NCBI RefSeq assembly: GCF_007993045.1
Contig: NZ_VOOR01000013.1
Location: 1-64,000 of the forward strand
Reading direction: 5' to 3'
Source: Phaeodactylibacter luteus
GTDB lineage: Bacteria; Bacteroidota; Bacteroidia; Chitinophagales; Saprospiraceae
DNA: 64,000 nucleotides
Shown: one piece after another, positions 42,869-52,870 of the stretch
Layout: every line of letters starts with the position of its first letter
How positions within the stretch are numbered: position 1 is the first letter of the stretch
The notes under the pieces: model-generated
Seen by the model: the letters and a program-made list of their open reading frames with translations, nothing else
What the model was told of the DNA's origin: nothing
The model's database searches: none
Position numbers and translations under genes: made by a program

Positions 42869-43352
42869 AAGCGCTTCCGTCTGCAGGGCCAAGGTCGCCG
42901 GTAATGATCCGGATAAGGTCAATCAGTGCCCAAACGCCACAACCACCAAGGGTCAGCAGCTGAATGATACCGATTGTGGTGTAGCCCAGGTAAAAACGGT
43001 GGATGCCAATGCCTCCAACAAGGATAACCAGCAGCAGGGCGATGAGTTGGCTTTTCGGAGCGCTCTCATCTACTTTGCGCAGCTCCTTCTTGATTTTCTT
43101 TTGTGCCGCTTTCAGCGCGATCGTCTCCTTCAGGCTTAGGCGTTCGCCGGTCTGCTGACGGATGTCGCGCGGAGTGAGCGCCAGAAATTCTTCAACAGTG
43201 AGGTTAGCAAAAGCGTCTGCGTTCAGTCCAGCCTATTGCGTTGCCGCTTCGACTTTAGCCTTGGCAGGCGTGTGAACAACAAAGGCCATCGCTTGCTGTG
43301 TGGAAGCGAGTGCAAAAATCAAAACGAGGCTTAGTAGAACCAGCTTCTTCAT
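42852..43352 (-). pseudogene. TM2-domain protein gene with an in-frame amber stop
   Basis: The frame codes for a signal peptide (MKKLVLLSLVLIFALASTQQ) and, after TAG at 43233-43235 (codon 40), continues without damage: LTVEEFLALTPRDIRQQTGE, IALKAAQKKIKKELRK, then the TM2 domain LIALLLVILVGGIGIHRFYL and GYTTIGIIQLLTLGGCGVWA. Only the one stop breaks it, in the linker after the signal peptide. Either a very recent nonsense mutation, a sequencing error or an unusual readthrough. No downstream in-frame Met would restore the protein. Confidence 0.85.
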
Positions 43353-43578
43353 AGAATATGGATTTAGTGTGAAAAAATTGGGGTATAAGTGACGAAGAAA
43401 AACTCTTCGGCAAAATGCGGGCTAATCACTGATTGCCAACAGCTTAATCTAAAAGGAGCAAGAAAAAATAATCGTTAAGCCTTCGTAAACATAAAAGTTT
43501 TCTGCAAAATCTGCACGAGTCTGCAGAAAAAAGAAAGGTTAAATATCTGACTGCAATGCCTCAGCGGTGGGCCCCGCC

Positions 43579-44319
43579 CTACTCCTCAATAAAATAGTTG
43601 TAAGTGCTCACCGCATCCAGGTAATGCTTCTCCGGATAGGAGGCTATCCCTATCGTCATAAGGGTAGCGCCCCCAAGCAAGGAGCTCAAGCCAATGGCAT
43701 TCAGCCTGCGCTGACTAGGGACGTTGTACAGCTCCATGGCCCCGGCAGTGGTAAAAAGGATGCCCGCAACGAGGGCCACCCGCTTCATGATTTTCCGGTT
43801 GCGCCCCCGGTTGAGCTTGCCCCTGACGAGCGCGGCTTCTTTCTCCCCCAAGATGGCGAGGCCAGGCGCCAACGCTTTTTTCAGGTTGGGGTGGCGGAGT
43901 TCCTCAGCTTGGGCAAACCCACGGGTAAAGTATAAATCCGAACGGCGGTGCCAGTTTTTGTCTTCAGACGGGATGTGGGTAGAGAAGAGGTCGATATCCC
44001 CCATTTCAAAACAAAAAGCCCGCTGGAAATCGTCTTTACTGACATTAGCCATATAAGCCTGATCTGTGCGCAACAGCCGGATCATCTTGCGAGGTATGCT
44101 ATCCCCGTCTGCAGTTTCCAGCCATTCGTAACGGAAGTGCTGCATCAGCTCAAATTCTTCCGCCCTCAGCAGGCGGTCGTCGCTGAGCACCAAGAAAGGC
44201 TCGTTTGACTCTAGCCTAAGGAAAGCGGTCTCATCAAAGAGGCCAGCCGGCTGAGCAAAAGCATGGGCGGTTGGCAGGATAGCGGCAAGGGCGATCAACA
44301 ATCGGCTCAAGTAGTACAT
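43579..44319 (-). CDS. Secreted or membrane-anchored protein of unknown function
   Basis: 246 residues. Signal peptide LLIALAAILPTAHAFAQ, a soluble region of about 150 residues (WLETADGDSIPRKMIRLLRT; FQRAFCFEMGDIDLFS), and two C-terminal hydrophobic spans (VALVAGILFTTAGAMELY; AIGLSSLLGGATLMTIGI). No recognised family. Stands alone between intergenic regions. Confidence 0.8.
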   Translation of the reverse strand: MYYLSRLLIALAAILPTAHAFAQPAGLFDETAFLRLESNEPFLVLSDDRLLRAEEFELMQHFRYEWLETADGDSIPRKMIRLLRTDQAYMANVSKDDFQRAFCFEMGDIDLFSTHIPSEDKNWHRRSDLYFTRGFAQAEELRHPNLKKALAPGLAILGEKEAALVRGKLNRGRNRKIMKRVALVAGILFTTAGAMELYNVPSQRRLNAIGLSSLLGGATLMTIGIASYPEKHYLDAVSTYNYFIEE

Positions 44320-44443
44320 ATTTCAGGGTTGAAGATGTTGTTCTGAAAATGCTAACCTAATGCATTGTCCAATTATCTACAGCATTTTTCTCCATTTTTC
44401 TTCCTGCCCCCCCTAACCTTTGATGGGCTTCCGCCCCGCCAAC

Positions 44444-44576
44444 GGCCTAGCGCTGCGCAGGGGTGACCGAAGGCCAGACCCGACGCCTGTAGGGCGAGGG
44501 GCCGAGCGGACAGCGAGCCCCGCAGCATAGCGGCACCTGCCCGTTGGGCCCCTCGCCGCGGCAGGGGCAGGCCCCA
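44444..44576 (-). repeat. Dispersed palindromic element, copy 8
   Basis: Minus-strand copy: CCTAGCGCTGCGCAGGGG, GGGCCGAGCGGACAGCGAGC, CCCGCAGCATAGCGGCACC and GGCAGGGGCAGGCCC. Between the unknown secreted protein and ung. Confidence 0.9.
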
Positions 44577-44603
44577 CCAAAGGAACAGTCTGCCCTCAGC
44601 GCA

Positions 44604-45281
44604 TCAGGCAGGCAACTGCCAATCCACAGGCGCCTCCCCCTTATCCTGCAAATAGGCGTTCGCTTGGGAAAAATGCCTGCTGCCAAAGTAAGCGCCGCCT
44701 GCTAATGGGGATGGATGTGCCGCCTCAAGGACAAGGTGCCTGCTGGCATCGATCAGCAGCTTCTTCTGCCGGGCAAAGCCGCCCCACAATAGGAAGACAA
44801 GGTGCTCCCGCCCGTCTGACAGCCTGCGGATGACCGCATCGGTGAACTGCTCCCAGCCTTTTTTCTGATGGGAACGGGGCGTCTTGTGCTCAACGGTGAG
44901 CACCGTGTTCAGCAGGAACACCCCCTGCCCTGCCCATGCCGTGAGGTCGCCGTGGGCGGGCGGCTGATGCCCAAGGTCGGCCTGAAGCTCTTTGTAGATG
45001 TTGCGCAAGGAAGGGGGGACGCGCACGCCCCGGGGCACCGAAAAAGAAAGCCCCATGGCTTCGCGCGGGTTGTGGTAAGGGTCTTGCCCGATGATGACCA
45101 CCTTTACCTTATCAAAAGGCGTCATATTGAAAGCATTGAAAATCAAGCTGCCCGGTGGGTAGATCTGCTTACCGGCCGCCTTCTCTTTTTTGAGGAATGC
45201 AATAAGGCTTTGGAAGTAGGGTTGTTCAAATTCATAGTGCAGCGCCTGCTTCCAGCTGTCTTCGATACGGACTTGGCTCAT
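44604..45281 (-). CDS. ung: Uracil-DNA glycosylase, family 1
   Basis: 225 residues from the ATG MSQVRIEDSWKQAL; a GTG 24 bp upstream is a weaker start. GQDPYHNP (catalytic-loop motif with the essential Asp), LLNTVLTVEH and HPSPLAGG are complete, so it should be active. Removes uracil from DNA in base-excision repair. 20 bp downstream of the hydrolase gene. Confidence 0.97.
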   Translation of the reverse strand: MSQVRIEDSWKQALHYEFEQPYFQSLIAFLKKEKAAGKQIYPPGSLIFNAFNMTPFDKVKVVIIGQDPYHNPREAMGLSFSVPRGVRVPPSLRNIYKELQADLGHQPPAHGDLTAWAGQGVFLLNTVLTVEHKTPRSHQKKGWEQFTDAVIRRLSDGREHLVFLLWGGFARQKKLLIDASRHLVLEAAHPSPLAGGAYFGSRHFSQANAYLQDKGEAPVDWQLPA

Positions 45282-45301
45282 GTAGGTTGTATTTTCGGTT
45301 G

Positions 45302-46216
45302 TCACCCTTCGGGCAGGGCGAGGGCATCGGCTCCGCCTGCAGTAAGCCGGATCAGCTTTTCCAAGGACTTTTCAAGCAGGGCGCGCTTGGTCCAGAGCAG
45401 ATCGTGCTTGCGGCCCTCCAGCATTTTGAACTCCAAGAAAGACGCATTCTCCAAATGATCGCGGGCGAATATAGCATTTTCGGGGTAAATCAGCCCGTCC
45501 TCATCCCCGTGCAGCAGGATGGTCGCGCTTTTTATGCGCCCCCATAGCCCGGCCATAGAATCGAGCTGCGCTTTGTGGGACAGCTTCTCCATATTGGCGA
45601 CGTGTATGGAGCCGGGCAGCAGCCAACGGAAGGGCCAGTGGCGGGTGATGTGGGTGAAAAGAAAGGTCTTTTCGCTCCCGGCTTTGAGGGAGGCCGACTG
45701 CAGCAGCAGCCCGTCAACGAGGTCGGGGAAGTCCATCGCAATTCGTGCAGCCACGGTGCCCCCATAGCTGGAGCCGTGCAGGATGACGGCAGGGTGCTGC
45801 CCGCGCTTTTCGCGTATGGCTTCGGCAATGAGCGCCGCTTGTTTTTTGACCGAGAGCTCTGGCTGCCCATATCCGGAGTAGCCGTAGCCTGGCCGGTCTA
45901 CCGCCATGAGCTTGGCTTTGGACAGCAGGCTGCTGTCGCGCAGAAAGGTTTTCCAAAAAGAAGATGAGCTGGGCGCCCCGTGGATGAAGACGACGAGGGG
46001 GAGGGAATCGGTGCCGATCTCAAGGTAGCGCAACGCCCGCCCATCCTGCTCAAGGGTGTCGAAACGTGCGCGGTAGCCAAGGGGGTTGTCAGACAGCACC
46101 GCCTGGAAAGTCGGAGTGCTGATGCGCATCTCCATAAAATCGTAGGCGTAAATAAATAGCAGCACAATGGCAAGGGAGAAATAAAAGCGTTTCCGGTTGG
46201 GGATTATCTTTTTCAT
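45302..46216 (-). CDS. Alpha/beta hydrolase with N-terminal membrane anchor
   Basis: 304 residues from MKKIIPNRKRFYF. One hydrophobic span near residues 10-26 (FSLAIVLLFIYAYDF). Alpha/beta hydrolase core: VVFIHGAPSSSSFWKTF, DRPGYGYSGYG, the nucleophile elbow LHGSSYGGT, an acid in LLHGDEDGLIYPE and a histidine in EGRKHDLLWTK. Substrate unknown. Followed closely by ung. Confidence 0.88.
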   Translation of the reverse strand: MKKIIPNRKRFYFSLAIVLLFIYAYDFMEMRISTPTFQAVLSDNPLGYRARFDTLEQDGRALRYLEIGTDSLPLVVFIHGAPSSSSFWKTFLRDSSLLSKAKLMAVDRPGYGYSGYGQPELSVKKQAALIAEAIREKRGQHPAVILHGSSYGGTVAARIAMDFPDLVDGLLLQSASLKAGSEKTFLFTHITRHWPFRWLLPGSIHVANMEKLSHKAQLDSMAGLWGRIKSATILLHGDEDGLIYPENAIFARDHLENASFLEFKMLEGRKHDLLWTKRALLEKSLEKLIRLTAGGADALALPEG

Positions 46217-46550
46217 AACGGCATCGTCCTTTGAAGTGTGCAAAGGGCAACCCTCTGCCCTGCCCCTTCTAAACAAACCGCTCAGGGGCAAGGTTGAGCC
46301 CCCGCCAAGGAAGAAATTCCAGCCCCAAAGAACTAAACCGCTGGTTTTTGCAGTTTTTTCTTTAATTTTGCGCTGCAAATGCAATAGACCTGATGCGTCG
46401 GGCCAGTCAGTAGGCAAAACGGGCTGTTTTCAATCACGCGCCGGCTTTTTCCCAGAAGCCTGGCCTAAGCCAAACGATCGGAAAAAGGCTTAGCGCGGGA
46501 AAAGAAAGCGCCATTTTAAGGCTACCCCCCTTACGCATCCAAGCTAATAG

Positions 46551-46624
46551 GTCCCATAGCTCAGTTGGATAGAGCACCTGACTTCTAATCAGGCGGTCGC
46601 AGGTTCGAGTCCTGCTGGGATCAC
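46551..46624 (+). tRNA. tRNA-Arg (TCT)
   Basis: Cloverleaf: acceptor GGTCCCA/TGGGATC, D arm GCTC/GAGC, anticodon arm CCTGA-CTTCTAA-TCAGG giving anticodon TCT, T arm GCAGG-TTCGAGT-CCTGC, discriminator A. No CCA encoded. Ends may be off by one base. Confidence 0.95.
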
Positions 46625-46639
46625 GAAGCAACCTACGAC

Positions 46640-46675
46640 AGCAGCCGCTCCCCCTCCGGAAGCGGCTGCCTTTTT
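46640..46675 (+). terminator. Intrinsic terminator after tRNA-Arg
   Basis: GCAGCCGCT pairs with AGCGGCTGC around a short C-rich loop, followed by TTTTT. 16 bp after the tRNA. Confidence 0.85.
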
Positions 46676-46740
46676 GGGCACCGGCTGTTCCGCTCAGCGC
46701 GCTCAGAGCCTTGCAAGCTGCCCCCCAACGCACCACCTAT

Positions 46741-47286
46741 ATGAAAATACACATCGAAACCAGCCGGCTGATCCTTAGGGATATCGAAGCGGATGACCTT
46801 CAGGGCCTATTTGAGCTCGACTCAGACCCTGAAGTGCACCGGTACTTGGGCGGCAAGCCCATTAAAAGCCTACAGGAAGCGGAAGGCATAATCGCCTACA
46901 TCCGGAAACAGTACGAAGATGACGGCATAGGCAGGTGGGCGGTGGCCGGCAAAGCGTCCGGCGAGTTCATAGGCTGGGCAGGGCTCAAATACGAAAGGTC
47001 GGTAAGGGAAACGCCCTATTTCGACCTTGGCTACCGGCTGAAAAGGCGGTTCTGGGGGCAGGGGATCGCTACCGAGGCAGCACAGCATGCCCTAAGCTAC
47101 GGGTTCCGTGAAATGGGGCTGCAACAGGTCTTTGCCGGGGCCCATATCGAGAATGCAGGCTCCAACAGGGTATTGCAAAAAATAGGGCTGAATTTCCTGG
47201 AGACCTTCGAGTTCGATGGCGCACTGCACCATTGGTATGGCCTGGGGAGGGCCGAGTGGGCGGAAAAAAAACAGCCCTCACATTAA
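46741..47286 (+). CDS. GNAT-family N-acetyltransferase (RimJ/RimL-like)
   Basis: 181 residues from MKIHIETSRLILRDIEADDL, the usual opening of RimJ/RimL-type enzymes. FDLGYRLKRRFWGQGIATEA contains the acetyl-CoA-binding GQGIA loop; HIENAGSNRVLQKIGLNFLE is the following conserved helix. Acceptor unknown. Confidence 0.92.
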   Translation: MKIHIETSRLILRDIEADDLQGLFELDSDPEVHRYLGGKPIKSLQEAEGIIAYIRKQYEDDGIGRWAVAGKASGEFIGWAGLKYERSVRETPYFDLGYRLKRRFWGQGIATEAAQHALSYGFREMGLQQVFAGAHIENAGSNRVLQKIGLNFLETFEFDGALHHWYGLGRAEWAEKKQPSH

Positions 47287-47320
47287 CCTTGCCCATTGGG
47301 GCCGATAAACCACTATAAAA

Positions 47321-48022
47321 ATGGAAGCACCTAACCATCAGGAGGGAGCCCAAACCGGGCTTGAAATATCAGACCTTGAGCCTTTCTTTCTGTACTACTT
47401 TGAGCAAAATATCCCGGACAACCTCAAGCCTGGCCGGAAGTTCACCCTCCTGCCTTCCCCAAAAGCAGAAGGCCAAGATTTCCAGCACTTGAAACCGGCC
47501 GCTGATCTTGCCCGCTTCTCTGCAATGACCGCGCAGGAGCTGAAAGCCGAAAAATCAACGCTGAAGCCGCTCGTGAAAATCAAGTGGCTCTCCAACCCTG
47601 CAGCCGCCAAATACACCTCGATCGGCCTGCCCAATATTGAGGAGATCCACGAAGAGGCCTACTTTATCGGCCTGCAGAGCAGCTCCTACAAAGACTACTT
47701 CAAGTACCTGTCCACCAACGAGAACCGGAAGGTAGGGCTCCGGTTCATGACCTGGTCCCAATACGGGGAGGCCGGGGAAAAAGAGCGGGCAGCCGCCCGG
47801 GAATTCTTAGAGGCTTTTGCGGCCTTCGAGGCCGAAGCCTGGACCTATGCAGACGCCCTGATCTTCTTCTATGACGAGATGGGGCAGAAATCCCTAAAAC
47901 TGCAGCTCAAGGATGGCTCTTGGATATCGGGGCAGGGCAGCAGCATGCACCCCGGCCTGGCCTTCAATTTCCAACAACTGCTCGATGCCGCCAAAGCCTC
48001 CCGCCCCGGGGACAAGCCCTAA
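47321..48022 (+). CDS. Uncharacterised cytoplasmic protein (233 aa)
   Basis: Not recognised. No signal peptide or membrane segment. Opens with acidic, aromatic DLEPFFLYYFEQNIPDN, has a central alpha region (AREFLEAFAAFEAEAW) and ends in a disordered proline/lysine tail. Follows the acetyltransferase by 34 bp on the same strand, so the two may share a transcript. Confidence 0.75.
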   Translation: MEAPNHQEGAQTGLEISDLEPFFLYYFEQNIPDNLKPGRKFTLLPSPKAEGQDFQHLKPAADLARFSAMTAQELKAEKSTLKPLVKIKWLSNPAAAKYTSIGLPNIEEIHEEAYFIGLQSSSYKDYFKYLSTNENRKVGLRFMTWSQYGEAGEKERAAAREFLEAFAAFEAEAWTYADALIFFYDEMGQKSLKLQLKDGSWISGQGSSMHPGLAFNFQQLLDAAKASRPGDKP

Positions 48023-48098
48023 GCCACGGCCGAGCACAAAGCAGATGCCCCTTTTTTGAGCCTGCCCCTGCCCGAGGGGCAGGGATGGCCCGGCCGCC

Positions 48099-49460
48099 CT
48101 ACCCTGCAATCTCATCCAGGAAGCCCGCAATTTCGCGGGTCAGGGACTGAATGGAATACGGGCTGATATCCGACGCCAACGGCTGCAGCAATTCGCCAGT
48201 CTTGTACTGCCGGTACAAACCCAATACCGCCTGCCGGATGCCCGCTTCGTCCTCATAGCCCAAAGCCTGCCCTGCCCCAGCGCGGGCCAGTATGCCCGCC
48301 ACATCACTCTCCATGGGCTGCAGGCAAAAGACCGGGCGGCGGGCAGCCAGGTACTCAAAGAGCTTCCCTGGGATGCGCCCCTGCGCATTGGGCTGCTGAT
48401 TGAGCAGCAACAGCAGGATAGGGCTGTTGAGCGTCAGGGACAAAGCCTCAGAGCGGGGCACATTCCCCGGCATTTCTACAGCGCCCATCAGCCCATGCCC
48501 TTGCAGCGCAGCCTTCACGCTTTGGTCTACCTGCCCGACTAGCTTTAACCTGAGGTCTTCTTGGAACCCCGGAGTGTCACGGCATAAATCCGCTAAGACT
48601 TTGAAAAAAACATCCGGCCTACGGTCGTAGCCCATTATGCCCAGATGGGTGAAAGCAAACTTACCGCCCACTGCCCGGGGCTCCGGCGGATAGTCGCCGG
48701 GGTCGAACCCCCAAGGGATGACCGAAACATTCCTCGCCCCCAACGCCTCCAAGTCCTTTTTCCAGGTAGGGCTGACGATGGTGATCTTGGAAGCCTGCCG
48801 GAACGCTTCCTGTTCCATACGGCGGTGGCGGGCATCTCCCCACCGGGTCAGCTTTAAAAGCTGGTAATAATCGATCTGTGTCCAAGGGTCTTGGAAATCC
48901 GCCAGCCAGGGGATGCCCGTTTTACGGCTGACCAAAGTGGCAATCCGGGTATTGGTATGTGGCGGGCCATCAGAAAAAATGGCATCCACAGGGTGGGCTT
49001 TTAGGTAGCGGCACAAGAACCGGACTGCCGATGGGATCCAAAAGCAGCGGGCATCAGGAATGAAAAAATTGCTGCGCACCCATACGGCCAGCTCGTGGGC
49101 CCACCTCCCCTTGTCCTCTTGCACATAAAATACGTTATTGACATTGGCCCCGGGCGGCTTCCCCGTCAGTTTGCGGTAAGCTTGGTAAGGCTCCCAGATC
49201 GGATGGCGCAAGACAGTAGCCCCTTCCGGGACATCATGGTCGTTGCTGTGGTCTAAGGTGGGGTAATCCGCGCCATCAGCCGTGAAAATAACAGGCTCCC
49301 ACCCATTTTCGCGCAGGTACTTGGCAATCTTGAGGCAGCGCAGCACCCCAATGCCGCCGCTTGGAGGCCAGTAATAGGTGATCAGGAGGACTTTCTTCTT
49401 CAATGCGGTTAGGTTTTTCCAGCGCTCAAAATACCATTTTCCATCCTTTGCGCCCAACAA
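48099..49460 (-). CDS. Glycosyltransferase, GT4-like
   Basis: 453 residues. N-terminal Rossmann half: LLITYYWPPSGGIGVLRCLK, then IFSDGPPHTNTRI and the acceptor region; C-terminal half: VSVIPWGFDPGDYPP, HLGIMGYDRRPDVFF, the donor-site LLNQQPNAQGRIPGKLFEYL (E in the position of the GT4 EX7E motif) and FEYLAARRPVFCL. Likely builds cell-surface polysaccharide. An earlier in-frame start adds little; the start is not certain. Confidence 0.88.
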   Translation of the reverse strand: MLGAKDGKWYFERWKNLTALKKKVLLITYYWPPSGGIGVLRCLKIAKYLRENGWEPVIFTADGADYPTLDHSNDHDVPEGATVLRHPIWEPYQAYRKLTGKPPGANVNNVFYVQEDKGRWAHELAVWVRSNFFIPDARCFWIPSAVRFLCRYLKAHPVDAIFSDGPPHTNTRIATLVSRKTGIPWLADFQDPWTQIDYYQLLKLTRWGDARHRRMEQEAFRQASKITIVSPTWKKDLEALGARNVSVIPWGFDPGDYPPEPRAVGGKFAFTHLGIMGYDRRPDVFFKVLADLCRDTPGFQEDLRLKLVGQVDQSVKAALQGHGLMGAVEMPGNVPRSEALSLTLNSPILLLLLNQQPNAQGRIPGKLFEYLAARRPVFCLQPMESDVAGILARAGAGQALGYEDEAGIRQAVLGLYRQYKTGELLQPLASDISPYSIQSLTREIAGFLDEIAG

Positions 49461-49551
49461 CAGCCCGCTCGCCGCTTTGGGCGCTTACGCAAACGGGCAG
49501 CCCAGTACCCCAGGCTGCCCGCTGACAGTCGTTATGCCACGACAAGGAAGG

Positions 49552-50817
<1,266 letters not shown>

Positions 50818-51057
50818 TGTTGTTTTTCAGTTTTTTATTGGTGACACATCGGAACGAGCCGGAGGAGCGCCTTATTGTGCGGCAATGCCGGCAGGACCGG
50901 TGCTTTTTGAAAAGCTCAGCAAATGTAAAAATTATAATCCTAAAAGGCAGTGCCCCAACCGCTAATTCCGCCTGCCCAACCGCCTTTTGGCCCTATTGAC
51001 CACCTTGCTGCCGTAGGGGGGAATGTGGTGTAGGACAACCCTGCACCGCCCGGCGCT

Positions 51058-51606
51058 CTAGAAAGCTGGGCCCAGGAAATCGACCGGGCCATCGGGCCAG
51101 GGCTGCCCGTTCAGCGGTTTGACCATCAGCCCTCCACCCAGGCCCCGGCTGACCACCCCCAGCGTTTTATCGCCGCTGATCATCATCCAAGTGCAGCGGT
51201 TGTCTACCTTTTCAAAGCCATGCCCCAAGTACAGCTGTTGGTCCGAAGCCGTCAACAGTATAGCCCCTACCCTGGCTTTGCGCCCCAGCTCGGTAAGGGC
51301 TTTGAGCATAGCGCTAGCCATTTTCCGCTGCTGGAAATCCGGGTGCACACAGAGGTCGACCACCCCAAATGCCCGGATGAGCGTGCCCGCTGCGTTGACC
51401 ATCCGGAAATCGACCCCCATGTGGGCGGCCAGCCGCTCACCTTGCCAGCACAGGTAGCGGAATGCCGGCACCTGCCGGAAAAAGCTGCGCGCAGGGTAGC
51501 CCGGGAAGGCTTCCATCAATAATGCGGCTATGGCCTGCTCGGTCTGCTCCTCGATCTCAAACTCCTCGCGCCGCTCCAGTTGCCAATCCTCCTTAGTAAT
51601 GCTCAC
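51058..51606 (-). CDS. GNAT-family N-acetyltransferase
   Basis: 182 residues. FGVVDLCVHPDFQQRKMASA has the beta4-V-loop pattern (xxRKxA in place of Q/RxxGxG/A, a little degenerate), followed by LKALTELGRKARVGAILLTA and YLGHGFEKVD. Substrate unknown. Its start overlaps the end of cdaA by 14 bases, so they are co-transcribed. Confidence 0.8.
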   Translation of the reverse strand: MSITKEDWQLERREEFEIEEQTEQAIAALLMEAFPGYPARSFFRQVPAFRYLCWQGERLAAHMGVDFRMVNAAGTLIRAFGVVDLCVHPDFQQRKMASAMLKALTELGRKARVGAILLTASDQQLYLGHGFEKVDNRCTWMMISGDKTLGVVSRGLGGGLMVKPLNGQPWPDGPVDFLGPAF

Positions 51607-52387
51607 TTAGTAAATTTTTCAGTTCTTTCTCATCCAGGTTGCGCCGGAGCTTCCCTTCGTATGCTACGGAAATGCCGCCCGTCTCTTCTGAAACGATAAA
51701 AGCAGCCACATTAGCGCGCTCCGATATCCCCACACCTGCCCTGTGCCTCAAGCCTGCGCTTTTTGGCAGATTGGGGTTGTCCGAAACCGGCAGGACACAG
51801 CTGGCTAGTTTTAGCCGGTTGCTGCCTACAATGACCGCCCCATCGTGCAGAGGGCTGTACTTGTTGAATATGCTCTCCAGCAAGGGCTCGCTGATGTCTG
51901 CGTCCATCTCAACGCCTGAGCTGACCAAGCCCTCCAGGTCCAAACTGCCCGCGAGCACGATCAGCGCACCGGTCTTGCGCTTGCTCATGCGCACAATGGC
52001 CGAGCGCAAAGCACGCAGCTGACGAGCCTTCTCCTCCGTGTTCTCCAAGTTGCGGTCCAAGATGCGGCCCAGGAAGTTGGACCGCTGCCGCAGCGTCGTA
52101 TTGCCCAAAAACAACAGGAAACGCCTCACCTCCGGCTGGAATATGATGATGATGATGATAACGCCTACACTGACAAATTGGTCGAGCACAGCCGAGAGCA
52201 GGTCCATGCCCAGCTGATTGACGAGCCACCAAACGACGTACAGGGTGAGCACGCCCACGAAGATGTTGAACGCGATACTGCCCCTCAGCAGTTTGTATAT
52301 CTGGTACATCAAGTACCCAACGATCAGGATATCCAAAATATCCCAAACACGGACGGGCAGGAACCCAATGTTGAACAGATACATCAT
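51593..52387 (-). CDS. cdaA: Diadenylate cyclase CdaA
   Basis: 264 residues from the first of two Mets before YLFNIGFLPV. Three N-terminal membrane spans (ILDILIVGYLMYQIY; IAFNIFVGVLTLYVVWWLV; VSVGVIIIIIIF), then the DAC domain: KTGALIVLAG, SPLHDGAVIVG (DGA motif) and AGLRHRAGVGISE (RHR motif). Makes c-di-AMP from two ATP. Confidence 0.97.
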   Translation of the reverse strand: MMYLFNIGFLPVRVWDILDILIVGYLMYQIYKLLRGSIAFNIFVGVLTLYVVWWLVNQLGMDLLSAVLDQFVSVGVIIIIIIFQPEVRRFLLFLGNTTLRQRSNFLGRILDRNLENTEEKARQLRALRSAIVRMSKRKTGALIVLAGSLDLEGLVSSGVEMDADISEPLLESIFNKYSPLHDGAVIVGSNRLKLASCVLPVSDNPNLPKSAGLRHRAGVGISERANVAAFIVSEETGGISVAYEGKLRRNLDEKELKNLLSEHY

Positions 52388-52525
52388 AGCGCTTGCTTTT
52401 CTGCCGCTTGGCCTATGCCTGAAAGTAGGCTGCGCACCCAACCGCTAAGCTTTGCTCCAACAAAGCCAGCAGCCTGGGCATGCGCTTGGCCGGGCATTGG
52501 GCGCAAAGGTAAATAAAAGCTGTTG

Positions 52526-52748
52526 GGGCGTAAACCAGATTCTCGTTTTTTGCCCTGCCCCCTCCGTAAGGATAGGGGCCTGCCCCTGCCAGCAGGCAGG
52601 TGCCGCTATGCTCCGGGGCTCGCTGTCCGCTCGGCCCCTCGCCCTACGGGCGTCGAGTCTGGCCTTCGGCCACCCCTGCGCAGCGCTAGGCCAATGCCAG
52701 GCTAGGGCCCGAAAAGCATTAAGGGCTGCGACATTTTGGTTTACGCCC
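52526..52748 (+). mobile_element. Dispersed palindromic element, copy 9 (full length, with TIRs)
   Basis: 223 bp bounded by GGGCGTAAACCA and TGGTTTACGCCC, a perfect 12-bp terminal inverted repeat. Interior: GGGGCCTGCCCCTGCC, GGTGCCGCTATGCTCCGGGG, CTCGCTGTCCGCTCGGCC, GCGCAGCGCTAGGCCAATGC. No gene. This copy defines the ends of the whole family as MITE-like. Confidence 0.85.
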
Positions 52749-52870
52749 AGCTGTTGTTTCCGGCAGGCGCTTTGCACGCCTTCCCTGCCCGGCGGCTGAT
52801 GCCCCAACCAAGTAAGCTGATTATTGCCTATTTTTGGGCAAGAACAGCATTTACCCAAAAACAGCTCGTC

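Noticed and set aside
46434-46736. Minus-strand frame over the tRNA
   Set aside because: It is the antisense of tRNA-Arg (peptide SRTRTCDRLIRSQVLYPTEL is the usual tRNA shadow).
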